Assembly: GCF_002156875.1 (NCBI RefSeq)
Contig: NZ_NCSY01000007.1
Coordinates: 156,901 to 220,900, forward strand
Source: Bacillus sp. EAC
GTDB lineage: Bacteria; Bacillota; Bacilli; Bacillales; Bacillaceae_G
DNA length: 64,000 bases
Direction of reading: 5' to 3'
The notes under the pieces were generated by a model. It had not been told where the DNA came from. It worked only from the letters and a program-made list of their open reading frames with translations, and made no database searches. The translations under genes were made by a program, and so were the position numbers. Below, in pieces: positions 47,059 through 55,852 of this stretch (the stretch's first letter is position 1; every line of letters starts with the position of its first letter).

Positions 47059-48272
47059 CGTAAATCTCCCCCTGTAAAGGCTGCATTAAAATTACCTTCA
47101 CGTACAATGATTGTTCTCACCCCGCGTGCATTTGCGATTGAAATGAGTGATTTTTCACTTTCTGATACGACCATTGATTCTGCCTTAATGACAAATAGTG
47201 TAAATGAGGCTTTTCTATTTTTAATAAAATTAGCTTTTTCGATTAAATTTTTCGACAAGTGGGTCGTTATCAAGATATATGATACATTTTGTTGAATGAA
47301 ACTGAGATTTTTTTCTATAACCATCTCAATTGGTGAATTATTATTTGCCTCTATTTTAGCAAGATGGTGTAAAAGCTTTTGAAAATGTCCTTCTCCTCCT
47401 CTAATTGGAAAGGAATCTCGTTTTTTGTTATTTGTTAAAAGGCCAACTTGAATTCCCTTTTTCAGTACAGTATGTAGAAAAGATGCTGTAAACGAAACGA
47501 TTGATTCTAATAGTCCATTTTGTGCACAATCCATTATGACAAACAGATCATTAGATTGTAATTCTTCAAACTCTTTTGTCATCATCTTATTTCGTTTCGC
47601 GGAGGCTTTCCAATTAATCCAGGAAAACCGGTCTCCAGACTGATATTCTCTTATACCAACAGCCATTGATATATCCCGCTGAAAGTGATGACTCGATATT
47701 GATGAACCTTGATTATTTTGATGCTCAAGCGGACGATAATAAAGCTCCGAATACTGAGGGTATACTACGAACTTATTCATAATGGTGAACATTCTTTTCG
47801 ATTCAAAAATACCAAGAGGATCACCAACCTTAATTGTTAAGGAATTAAAACAGTACTCCCCTCGTGGTAATTTATAAATTGTATAATCAAAAGAACATTC
47901 CTTTTTAAAGCCAGTAAGAATCAGTTCCTTTGTATATTTTTGTTGATCAGTAGTATGTATATTATTTGAGTAATTTTCTTCGATTAAAAAATAAAATAAT
48001 GGTAAAAAATTTGACTTTCTCACGGTTAAAATAACTTTTATTGGATCACCGACCTGGAAAACGTTTTTAGTAAGTTCTCTAGTCACTTTCAGATTTTCCA
48101 AAGGATAAAATGATAATGCCACATAGTATAAGATAAAAGGTAGAAAACTATAGAATAAAAACCAACTTACAAATCCTCCTTGTAACAAAGCATTCAAAAA
48201 TAGTAAGGGTAATAGAAAAAATAACAATAAGAACTTCCTGGCTTTTTTGAGGACACGTAATTGCATTTTCAT
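47055..48272 (-). CDS. yeaD: DUF58 (VWA-like) protein, YeaD-like
   Basis: 405 aa. Two adjacent hydrophobic segments at about 13-52, then a beta-rich region, then the DUF58 signature REYQSGDRFSWINWKASAKRNKMMTKEFE with a VWA-like fold after it (LFVIMDCAQNG). It overlaps yeaC by one base (TAATG) and yebA by 4 nt. DUF58 proteins are the partner of MoxR ATPases and resemble the BatA/VWA proteins. Confidence 0.9.
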   Translation of the reverse strand: MKMQLRVLKKARKFLLLFFLLPLLFLNALLQGGFVSWFLFYSFLPFILYYVALSFYPLENLKVTRELTKNVFQVGDPIKVILTVRKSNFLPLFYFLIEENYSNNIHTTDQQKYTKELILTGFKKECSFDYTIYKLPRGEYCFNSLTIKVGDPLGIFESKRMFTIMNKFVVYPQYSELYYRPLEHQNNQGSSISSHHFQRDISMAVGIREYQSGDRFSWINWKASAKRNKMMTKEFEELQSNDLFVIMDCAQNGLLESIVSFTASFLHTVLKKGIQVGLLTNNKKRDSFPIRGGEGHFQKLLHHLAKIEANNNSPIEMVIEKNLSFIQQNVSYILITTHLSKNLIEKANFIKNRKASFTLFVIKAESMVVSESEKSLISIANARGVRTIIVREGNFNAAFTGGDLR

Positions 48273-49231
48273 TATAATTTCACTTTCCTTTGAACGGGTA
48301 CAGAACTATTTTTAACAATATATTTAATAATTTTTTCAGCGGTAATTCCTTCAAATTTTGTTTCAGAATTTAAAATAATTCTGTGGGATAATACAAATGG
48401 CGCTAGATATTGTATATCATCCGGTATAACGTAATCACGTCCATACATGAATGCATATGCTTGTCCCGCTTTCATAAGTGCGATGGAACCTCTTGGACTT
48501 GCACCCAAATAAACATTTCCATGCTGTCTTGTACCATTAACAATACTCACTATATATTTCTTAATCGATTCATCGATAAATACATTCTTCATTTCCTTTT
48601 GAAGCGAAAGCAAACCATCGATGTCAATGACAGGTTTTAACTCTTCAATTGGAGGGATATTTTGCAACCTATTTAATATTTCTAGTTCTTCATCTATTGT
48701 CGGATATCCCATTGTCATCTTTAACAAAAATCGATCTAGCTGTGCTTCAGGAAGTGGATATGTCCCTTCATATTCAATTGGATTTTGTGTCGCCATAACG
48801 AAAAAGGGCTTGGCTAGCTCATAGGTTGTCCCATCAATTGTTATACTTGCTTCCTCCAAACCTTCTAATAGTGCAGACTGTGTTTTTGGAGATGTTCGGT
48901 TAATTTCATCAGCAAGGATAATATTCCCCATTAAAGGTCCTGGATGGAACTGAAACTCCATCTCTTTTGGATTATAAATTGAAACCCCTGTTACATCTGA
49001 AGGCAACAAGTCTGGGGTAAATTGAATTCTACGGAAATTTGCATTAACGGATTTAGCAAGTGCTTTTACCATCATTGTTTTCCCAACACCTGGAACATCT
49101 TCTAATAAAACATGCCCTCCTGCAAGAAGGGCTACCAAACTTAGTTCGACTTCATTTCTTTTTCCAATTATTACATTTTCGATATTTATAATGATATTTT
49201 TGATTTCAGGATGCATTTTTTCGTAGACCAC
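48272..49231 (-). CDS. yeaC: MoxR-family AAA ATPase, YeaC-like
   Basis: 319 aa. Walker A is EDVPGVGKTMM, Walker B is ILADEINRTSPKTQSALLEGLEE, sensor 1 is VMATQNPIEYEGTYPLPEAQLDRFLLK. GTG start with AAAGGAGGAG about 8 nt upstream. MoxR ATPases act as chaperones for metal insertion or complex assembly, together with VWA proteins such as the DUF58 product encoded next. Confidence 0.92.
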   Translation of the reverse strand: MVYEKMHPEIKNIIINIENVIIGKRNEVELSLVALLAGGHVLLEDVPGVGKTMMVKALAKSVNANFRRIQFTPDLLPSDVTGVSIYNPKEMEFQFHPGPLMGNIILADEINRTSPKTQSALLEGLEEASITIDGTTYELAKPFFVMATQNPIEYEGTYPLPEAQLDRFLLKMTMGYPTIDEELEILNRLQNIPPIEELKPVIDIDGLLSLQKEMKNVFIDESIKKYIVSIVNGTRQHGNVYLGASPRGSIALMKAGQAYAFMYGRDYVIPDDIQYLAPFVLSHRIILNSETKFEGITAEKIIKYIVKNSSVPVQRKVKL

Positions 49232-49686
49232 GTTTTTGCTCCTCCTTTAAGTGTAGTAGTTTGATAAAATAATAACCTTTTATTTCATCGTTCGATTCCG
49301 ACTTGGGATAATGTTCAAGGAGTATTTAAAAAATAATTAGTTACTTTAAATCCTTCTTTATTGACAGACATCTTCAATAAAACAATTGGAATAAATATAA
49401 ATCGTTTCATTATAGGTGGTTAGAAGCAAAATAATCACTTAACTTCAGTTTTACAATACAAGGTAATTTAAAAGTACAATTTTCATACTCCAAATAATGA
49501 TCATGCTGACTATGGGAATCACTATCTAAATTATAGTATAATTTCAAAAAAATTTCGATAATTTAAAATATTTTTTATGGGAAATAATTCCAATTTAGAG
49601 GGATATTATTTCTATAAAAAAAGATGACTCATTTGTTGAGTCATCTTTTTCATATTTATTCGATGTTAAAATATTAATTCAATTTG
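49232..49686 (-). other. Gap between yeaC promoter and the alpha/beta hydrolase
   Basis: About 450 nt, AT-rich. It must carry the yeaC promoter and contains the terminator at 49614-49652; no gene seen. Confidence 0.4.
49614..49652 (-). terminator. Rho-independent terminator (T runs on both strands)
   Basis: AAAAAGATGACTCA/TGAGTCATCTTTTT, a 14-bp stem with loop TTTGT. Confidence 0.85.
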
Positions 49687-50556
49687 TTAATTAAGATTTT
49701 TATTAAGAAAAATATTTACATGTTCTGCAAATATTTCTGGATATTGGAAAAGAAATCCATGACCAGAATCCGGATAAATAATCAGTTGAGAATTCGGAAT
49801 TCGTTGAGAGATAATATAAGAATTAACGGTAGGAATCATGATATCGCGATTTCCGTTGGCCACGAGCACGGGCTGCTTGATTTCTCCCAGTCGATCGAAG
49901 GTTGAGATCGTTCTCCATTCCCCAGCACCTTTGATTTGGGCTTGCACCGATTCCGGTTTTACAAGCGGCGCTCTTGATTCTTTTCTTCTGGCAAGACGCT
50001 CTAAATACGCTAAACCTGCCGCTTTGCTCGTCTCGCTTTGCTCAAAGAACAAGTACAAGAAATCTTCGGGTTCGTTAACCGGCTTGAACGCAACTTGAAA
50101 TACTTCAGGTTTTCCGGCTTCCGTGCCTTCCCCGGTTCCTCCCCCCGTACCTGCCAAAATCAAGCGACGGACCAAATCCGGATGCTCTAACGCCACGATT
50201 TGAGCAATGTAACCGCCCATTGAAAATCCCAACAAGTCGACTTGTTTAAGTCCTAACGCTCGAATGAAAGCATATGCGTATTTCGCCGTTCCAAAGAACG
50301 ACTCCGGTGTCTCTCCCGATGATAATCCTATGCCCGCGCTATCGAACAGGATGATCGTCCGTTCTCTTGCCAGTGCATTGATGAGAGCAGGATCCCAATC
50401 GTCTATCGTGCCTCTGAAACGTTGGCAGAAAACGAGCGGAACATCCGATGGTTTACCGAAAGTCCGATAAGCGAACCGAATACCATCCGCTTCTAAATAA
50501 GATGTTTCTACTGTTTCTGCAGTGAAAGTATTAAATTTTTGTTCTAAATTTTTCAT
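49687..50556 (-). CDS. Alpha/beta hydrolase, GC-rich and probably acquired
   Basis: 289 aa. Nucleophile elbow GFSMGG (Ser), acid in ANGNRDIMIP (Asp), His in DSGHGFLFQ; TIILFDSAGIGLSSGETP is typical of hydrolases near the haloperoxidase/esterase group. The middle of the gene has clearly more G+C than its neighbours (about half in 49921-49980), with codons such as GCG, CGG and CCG. The two ends are AT-rich like the rest of the window. This suggests transfer from a GC-richer Firmicute. GAGGATGG precedes ATG. Substrate unknown. Confidence 0.88.
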   Translation of the reverse strand: MKNLEQKFNTFTAETVETSYLEADGIRFAYRTFGKPSDVPLVFCQRFRGTIDDWDPALINALARERTIILFDSAGIGLSSGETPESFFGTAKYAYAFIRALGLKQVDLLGFSMGGYIAQIVALEHPDLVRRLILAGTGGGTGEGTEAGKPEVFQVAFKPVNEPEDFLYLFFEQSETSKAAGLAYLERLARRKESRAPLVKPESVQAQIKGAGEWRTISTFDRLGEIKQPVLVANGNRDIMIPTVNSYIISQRIPNSQLIIYPDSGHGFLFQYPEIFAEHVNIFLNKNLN

Positions 50557-50582
50557 TTTATACCATCCTCATAGTTTATTAT

Positions 50583-51080
50583 TTATTTATTAATCTCTGA
50601 GTTTGTATTTAAACGTTGAATTTCCTTTAATATATAGGTTGAAGTCGTTGAATGCTGTACTTCATGTATTGTTACAAACCCTAAAATATCCCCAATAGTT
50701 TCAAACGTAGTATCACGAATCAAAAATGGATCTTTCAGCTTCTCATCTAATTTACCCGTAAAGGTTGAATTTATATCGTCTAATTGTATTTTTAGTAGTT
50801 GAATCAATTCAACTTTTGAAGGTGGAGATATAGTCCAGTCTGAAGGTTTTGTTCCGCCTTTAAAAAGTTCATTGAATCCATCAGGTAGCCTTGATGAACC
50901 CGTAATTCGTTTGAAAAGCATGCTATCCATAATCGTAATGAAATGACCTATATTCCACCTAATTGTGTTATTAAACTGGATCGGCTGTATATCATAATAC
51001 TCTTCTGACATAGACTCAAATTTTCGTATATTATTTAAACGTACATAGTTTGCAGTTTTCAATATGGTATTCGAGCTCAT
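50583..51080 (-). CDS. DinB-family protein
   Basis: 165-aa four-helix-bundle protein. The three histidines of the metal site can be placed in RWNIGHFITIMDSM and TIHEVQHSTTSTYI, as in DinB_2 proteins. The family includes thiol transferases (BstA-like) and proteins of unknown function induced by stress. AAGGAGGG precedes ATG. It lies just downstream of fabF in the same direction but with its own ribosome site. Confidence 0.82.
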   Translation of the reverse strand: MSSNTILKTANYVRLNNIRKFESMSEEYYDIQPIQFNNTIRWNIGHFITIMDSMLFKRITGSSRLPDGFNELFKGGTKPSDWTISPPSKVELIQLLKIQLDDINSTFTGKLDEKLKDPFLIRDTTFETIGDILGFVTIHEVQHSTTSTYILKEIQRLNTNSEINK

Positions 51081-51127
51081 GATAGCCCTCCTTATTTTTG
51101 TATTTTATCTAATAGAAAGAGCTATAT

Positions 51128-52369
51128 TTATAAACTATCATTGAATTTCTTAAATACTAAAACTGCATTATGTCCACCGAATCCGAATCCATTTGAAATC
51201 GCATAGTTTACTTCTGCATGAACTGGATAGTTTGGAACATAATCTAGATCACATTCTTCATCTGGATATTCATAGTTAATTGTAGGTGGAATTGTATTTT
51301 CCAAAATACTTTTAAGAGTGATGATTGCTTCAATTCCACCAGCAGCTCCAAATAAGTGCCCTGTCATAGATTTAGTTGAACTTACTTTCAGTTTATATGC
51401 ATGGTCACCAAAAACACTTTTAATTGCTTTCGTTTCAGATTTGTCACCTTCAGGTGTGCTCGTGCCATGAGCATTAATGTAATCGACATCTATTGGTTGG
51501 ATCTGTGCCATATTCAATGCGAGATTCATTGCTCGTTCTGCTCCATGAAAGTCAGGGGAAGTAATATGGTAGGCATCAGTTGTTGATCCATAACCTATGA
51601 TTTCACCTAAAATAGTTGCCCCTCTTTTTTTAGCATGCTCATATTCCTCAAGCAACAAAATTCCTGCTCCTTCCGACATAACAAAACCATCTCTTTTTTT
51701 GTCAAATGGTCTGCTGGCAGTCTCGGGTGAATCATTATTAGTTGACATTGCTTTCATCCTAGAGAAACCAGCATAAGCTAAAGGACTGATGGAAGCTTCA
51801 GATCCTCCTGCCAAAATGGCGTCAGAATATCCGTGCCGAATATTAAGAAAGGCTTCTCCAATTGCATGATTGCCAGTTGCACAGGCAGATACAGGTGAAA
51901 AACTTGTTCCTTTGAATCCTGTTTTGATTGAAACGATTCCTACAGCCATATTGCTGATCATCATTGGTGCCATGAAAGGAGATACTTTTCTTGCTCCTTT
52001 TTCTAAAAGCATATTATGATTTTCTAGTACAGTGTCTAATCCACCAATTCCTGAGCCAATAAATACTCCTAATCGATTAGGATCTGTTTTTTCGAGGTCT
52101 AGTCTTGCTTGATCTAATGCTTGTTTGACTGCAATATACGCATATTGAACAAATTTATCGTATTTACCTAATTCTTTTTTATCAAAATATTCTTCAGGAA
52201 AAAGTTTTTCGATATGACCACCAATTTTTGAACTTATATCTTCATAACCCTCGAACTCAACCTTTTTAATGCCAGATTTTGCAGCCTTGATATTTTTCCA
52301 TAATGTTTCTACATCATTACCTAATGGTGATACTACACCATAACCAGTTATTACAACCCTGCGATTCAT
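51128..52369 (-). CDS. fabF: Beta-ketoacyl-ACP synthase II (FabF paralogue)
   Basis: 413 aa. Catalytic Cys in SPVSACATGNHA, and His in INAHGTSTPEGD and in KSMTGHLFGAAGG. It condenses malonyl-ACP with acyl-ACP. No fabH or acpP is adjacent, and the partner upstream is a hotdog thioesterase. It may therefore be an accessory copy used when fatty-acid composition changes, rather than the housekeeping enzyme. AAGGAGGA precedes ATG. It lies 39 nt after the thioesterase gene; the two are probably one operon under the TetR regulator upstream. Confidence 0.9.
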   Translation of the reverse strand: MNRRVVITGYGVVSPLGNDVETLWKNIKAAKSGIKKVEFEGYEDISSKIGGHIEKLFPEEYFDKKELGKYDKFVQYAYIAVKQALDQARLDLEKTDPNRLGVFIGSGIGGLDTVLENHNMLLEKGARKVSPFMAPMMISNMAVGIVSIKTGFKGTSFSPVSACATGNHAIGEAFLNIRHGYSDAILAGGSEASISPLAYAGFSRMKAMSTNNDSPETASRPFDKKRDGFVMSEGAGILLLEEYEHAKKRGATILGEIIGYGSTTDAYHITSPDFHGAERAMNLALNMAQIQPIDVDYINAHGTSTPEGDKSETKAIKSVFGDHAYKLKVSSTKSMTGHLFGAAGGIEAIITLKSILENTIPPTINYEYPDEECDLDYVPNYPVHAEVNYAISNGFGFGGHNAVLVFKKFNDSL

Positions 52370-52408
52370 AAAGATCCTCCTTGAATAATTCTAGAGATTT
52401 TGCCATTG

Positions 52409-52837
52409 TTATCTATTTTTTGCAATTTCACCTTTAAGCGTCATGCATGTAGAACTTGCTTTCGCAATCAATGACTTTTTTTCATCATATATTGAGCAAT
52501 CAATAAAACCGATGTTGCTGCCTTTTTTGATTACAACCGCATGGGCTTTTAAAGTTGTCTGCCATATAGGTTTTAAATAATTTATTTTTAATTCAACAGT
52601 TGTAAAGGATTCACTTTCATTTAATAAGGTAGCATAAGCAACTCCCATTGCTGCATCCGCCAAGTCACAAAGTATGCCACCATGAACGGTTCCCATTGGA
52701 TTGAAATGGTCTTCTTTTGTCTCAAGTTGAAATACAGTCTCTCCTCTTTTAATCTCTATTGGATAAAAGCCTATTAATTTTGCAACAGGAGGAACAGAAA
52801 TTTCCTTCTGTGAATTTAATTTAATGGTATTCTTCAT
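52409..52837 (-). CDS. PaaI-family hotdog thioesterase
   Basis: 142 aa. FNPMGTVHGGILCDLADAAMGVAYATLL is the hotdog helix with the HGG motif; ELKINYLKPI and FIDCSIYDEKKSLIAKASSTCM follow as the central strands. It would hydrolyse acyl-CoA or acyl-ACP. AAAGGGG precedes ATG. First gene of the likely thioesterase-fabF unit, with a TetR-type operator 125 nt upstream. Confidence 0.87.
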   Translation of the reverse strand: MKNTIKLNSQKEISVPPVAKLIGFYPIEIKRGETVFQLETKEDHFNPMGTVHGGILCDLADAAMGVAYATLLNESESFTTVELKINYLKPIWQTTLKAHAVVIKKGSNIGFIDCSIYDEKKSLIAKASSTCMTLKGEIAKNR

Positions 52838-52961
52838 TAAAATTCCCCTTTCAGTATAAAATATTATTTAAATACATAAACCTAAAATGAAAATAAAGAA
52901 TTGATAATAGCAAAGTCACAAATTATTATGCAATTCACTTCTCTAAATACATTCAACTAAA

Positions 52962-52976
52962 AGAACCGAACGGTCT
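52962..52976. promoter_or_regulatory. Candidate TetR operator upstream of thioesterase-fabF
   Basis: AGAACCGAACGGTCT, an imperfect dyad, followed by GTTTTTG. A closely similar sequence lies in front of the tetR gene itself (53615-53628). Confidence 0.5.
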
Positions 52977-53008
52977 GTTTTTGTTTCAAAAAAATATGGA
53001 AATCGCAA

Positions 53009-53587
53009 TTAGAAAAGAATTTCTATTAATTGCATATTTACCATATCTAAATAATTTTTATCTTTGTATAAACGACTAAGGGCTAATGCTCCTTCTAATG
53101 AAGACAGAATGAAAACGGCCATCTTTTCTGGATCTATGTCTCTTCCGATTTCATTTCGATTCTTTCCATGAATGATAATCGTTCTAATAAGTTTGATTAA
53201 GCCAGTAAATCCTTCTTTTATTGTATCCTCGAATTCAATAGTTGAATCATCAGCTTCTATTGCTGCATTCATCAACGGGCATCCACCTATGACAATTTCA
53301 TCTTGAGACAAAGTACTAAAAACGCTAATAAATGCTTTAAATTGGTCATAAGCAGAATCTTTTGATGCAACTGCTTCTTTATAATTTTCTTTAAGAGTAT
53401 TTAAAGAATGAGCAAACGAAGCTTCGGCCAATGTATCTTTATTTTCAAAATGATTATAAATACCACCCTTTTTTAAACCAGTGGCAGTCATTATATCAGA
53501 GATAGATGTCGATTTATATCCATGTTTATTGAATAATGTAGAAGATTTCTCAATGATGTATTTTTTAGTTCGTTCACCTTTATTCAT
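53009..53587 (-). CDS. TetR/AcrR-family regulator of the thioesterase-fabF unit
   Basis: 192 aa. Helix-turn-helix at about 8-55 (KKYIIEKSSTLFNKHGYKSTSISDIMTATGLKKGGIYNHFENKDTLAEA), of the type with GGIYNHF seen in YxaF/LmrA/QdoR-like regulators. The C-terminal domain has GGCPLMNAAIEADD. AAGGAGG precedes ATG at 53587. A matching operator sequence lies before tetR and before the thioesterase gene, suggesting autoregulation and control of fatty-acid genes. Confidence 0.88.
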   Translation of the reverse strand: MNKGERTKKYIIEKSSTLFNKHGYKSTSISDIMTATGLKKGGIYNHFENKDTLAEASFAHSLNTLKENYKEAVASKDSAYDQFKAFISVFSTLSQDEIVIGGCPLMNAAIEADDSTIEFEDTIKEGFTGLIKLIRTIIIHGKNRNEIGRDIDPEKMAVFILSSLEGALALSRLYKDKNYLDMVNMQLIEILF

Positions 53588-53614
53588 TTACTACTTACCT
53601 CCTTTTTTCAAAAA

Positions 53615-53628
53615 AGAACAATTGGTCT
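53615..53628. promoter_or_regulatory. Candidate autoregulatory TetR operator
   Basis: AGAACAATTGGTCT followed by GTTTTGA shares AAAGAAC and GGTCTGTTTT with the site at 52962-52976. It sits 28 nt before the tetR start. Confidence 0.5.
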
Positions 53629-53826
53629 GTTTTGATTTAAACATATTATTATAAGTATTGTCAATCTAACATTAACGTATTTTCAATACATTTAGAAAGA
53701 TATGTAAAAATCTCATCTATAAAATTTTGGCAAAGTCATAACAATATGAAATGGTAAAACTCCAATAGCAAATGCTTTAAATAATTTATAAGAATTCTTT
53801 TCTCATAAGAGTATATAAAATTATCA

Positions 53827-53869
53827 AAAAACAGGCGGCTTATCATTTTTAGCAAGCTGCCTGTTTTTT
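53827..53869 (-). terminator. Terminator of the Old Yellow Enzyme gene
   Basis: AAAACAGGCGGCTT/AAGCTGCCTGTTTT stem (one G-T pair), with T runs on both strands; it lies 28 nt beyond the minus-strand stop. Confidence 0.85.
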
Positions 53870-53896
53870 ATCAAAGAGAATAGGTACTCCTTGTAT

Positions 53897-55009
53897 TTAT
53901 TTCAAAATATTTAAAGCTTCTTTCGTAAATGAATGAAGTTCTTCGGTGTTATCTTCACGAATTTTTGCTACCCAAGCCGGATCTCCTAGTAGTGCTCGTC
54001 CTACGGCTACTAGATCAAACTCTTCTCGCTCAAGACGGTCGATCAGATTATCAATATCTGCCGGTTGTCCACCCTTACCTTCTGTGAATAAGGTCATCAT
54101 CTCAGAATCCAAACCAACTGATCCGACTGTAATTGCTGGTTTACCAGTAATTTTACGAGCCCAGCCAGCCAGGTTAAGGTCTGATTCCTCGAACTCTGGC
54201 TCCCAGAATCGTCTTGTTGAAGCATGGAAAATATCTACACCAGCCTCAGACAAAGGTTCTAAGAAAAGTTTCAATTCATCGGAAGTCTTTGCTAGTTTGA
54301 AATTATAGTCGGTAAGTTTCCATTGAGAAAATCGGAAAATAATAGTGAAGTTAGGACCAACAGCTTGACGCACGGCTTTGATTACTTCTACAGCAAAACG
54401 TGTGCGACTTACTAAATCACCACCATATTCATCTGTACGCTTATTTGTTACTTCCCAGAAGAACTGGTCTATAAGGTATCCATGCGCGCCATGTATTTCC
54501 ACTGCATCAAACCCAAGCTTCTTAGCATTAGAGGCAGCAGTTGCGTAAGCTTGAATAAGTTCTTGAATCTCTTCAACGCTTAACGGTTCAGATACCTTTT
54601 CACCAGTTAAACTGATACCTGATGGACCGATTGGATTGACATCTGAATCAGGAAAATTTTTCTTTTCGCGCGCCATACCAGTGTGCCAAATCTGTGGAGC
54701 AATTTTTCCTCCAGCCTCATGTACTTCTTTAACAACTTGCGCCCATCCGTTTAGAGCTTCTTCACCATAAAAATGCGGAACATTATGTTCTGCTCCAGCT
54801 GCAGGATGCTCAATTAGTGTACCTTCAGTGATAATTAAACCAACACCGTTTTCAGCTCGTCGTCGATAATATTCAGCTACATTGGATCCTGGAATCCCAT
54901 TCGGTGAAAACTTACGAGTCATTGGTGCCATAACAAATCGATTTTCAAGCTTCAATTCTCCAATTTCAAATGAGGTAAATAATGGTTTAACAGATTTTCT
55001 TGATTTCAT
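53897..55009 (-). CDS. Old Yellow Enzyme-family NADH:flavin oxidoreductase
   Basis: 370-aa TIM barrel with FMN. ENRFVMAPMTRKFSP and GLIITEGTLIEHPAA near the N-terminus; APQIWHTGM, FDAVEIHGAHGYLIDQFFWEVTNKRTDEYGG (substrate-binding His pair), and FDLVAVGRALLGDPAW at the phosphate-binding end. It reduces activated alkenes or nitro groups, or 2,4-dienoyl substrates. AAAGGAGAG precedes ATG. Confidence 0.9.
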   Translation of the reverse strand: MKSRKSVKPLFTSFEIGELKLENRFVMAPMTRKFSPNGIPGSNVAEYYRRRAENGVGLIITEGTLIEHPAAGAEHNVPHFYGEEALNGWAQVVKEVHEAGGKIAPQIWHTGMAREKKNFPDSDVNPIGPSGISLTGEKVSEPLSVEEIQELIQAYATAASNAKKLGFDAVEIHGAHGYLIDQFFWEVTNKRTDEYGGDLVSRTRFAVEVIKAVRQAVGPNFTIIFRFSQWKLTDYNFKLAKTSDELKLFLEPLSEAGVDIFHASTRRFWEPEFEESDLNLAGWARKITGKPAITVGSVGLDSEMMTLFTEGKGGQPADIDNLIDRLEREEFDLVAVGRALLGDPAWVAKIREDNTEELHSFTKEALNILK

Positions 55010-55315
55010 AAAATTCTCTCCTTTTTAAACAAATAAAATAATTGGTTAATCAAAAGTAGTCACTTTTGACATAGTTACTCGTTCCATCTATTTAATTTAG
55101 AAATGCCTGTTGTAATGACTCTAAGCCGCCTCTATTGAGTCCATGGCACAGACTTATCCCCTCAAAGAGAAGAGCTTAAATAAATAGACTAGTGATTACA
55201 GTTGACTGGATTAAGGTCAGTATCAGTATTAACACTTACAATCTATTTTCATTCACTGAGGTGAATCGTAGTTTTTTGCGATTCGTGGTTGGCTAATGCA
55301 TGAGTTAGTTGATTG

Positions 55316-55495
55316 TTAAATATTTAATATAAAGTGTCTGAAAAATAATCCAACTACAAGGAGTAGGAGACCTATTCTAACAACACTTTTTATTGGAGTA
55401 TGTTTAAATTTTTTTTGTAAACGATTGAAGTCCTTTAAGACAACAAACAAGATATAAATAGTGATAACAGATAAAAAAATTCCTTTTTCTATTAA
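55316..55495 (-). pseudogene. Small membrane protein frame, 59 codons, without a usable start codon
   Basis: The minus-strand frame reads IEKGIFLSVITIYILFVVLK, then a basic stretch (DFNRLQKKFKHTP), then VVRIGLLLLVVGLFF. This is two membrane segments around a positive loop and is typical of real small membrane proteins. GGAGG sits 8 nt before the first in-frame codon, TTA at 55495, preceded directly by a TAA. TTA does not start translation; TTG at that place would. So it is probably a gene that lost its start by one base change. Confidence 0.5.
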
Positions 55496-55619
55496 TTACT
55501 TTTCCTCCAAAATGTCAAACATAATTTAGACTCTCAATATTTCTTGTAACATTCCTTATTAAACTGCCATTTAGCACTATAAAAAATAGACTACCGTGGC
55601 AGCCCATCGTGTCGTGTTG

Positions 55620-55639
55620 AACTAACGCTTGCGTTAGTT
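55620..55639. repeat. Perfect 9-bp inverted repeat with TT loop
   Basis: AACTAACGC-TT-GCGTTAGTT, flanked by TTG. Related TTAGTTGAAC sequences occur in other gaps of the window. Confidence 0.8.
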
Positions 55640-55852
55640 GTTTAGGAATCTCTAATTTTAGTAATTTACTTGCTTATTACAGCCTTATTTTAAGCCATTT
55701 ATTCATTTGGATAATCGTTTTATACTGGTTTATTTGCTGAATTAATCACATTTGTCGGGGTATTTTAGCCATATTCATTATTAAAAATGACTAATACCTT
55801 ATTCAACATAAATTAAAAGGTCTTTCCAGTAAATCATCAATATTTTTTAAAA

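Larger units (their letters stand above)
55010..55852 (-). other. 840-nt gap with a small start-less membrane gene and two inverted repeats
   Basis: Apart from the items listed separately (55316-55495 and 55620-55639) I see only a 6-bp hairpin GAATCG/CGATTC at about 55263-55284. Confidence 0.4.

Noticed and set aside
53946..54308. 120-codon plus-strand frame within the Old Yellow Enzyme gene
   Set aside because: Antisense shadow, Ser/Arg-rich, with no ribosome site.
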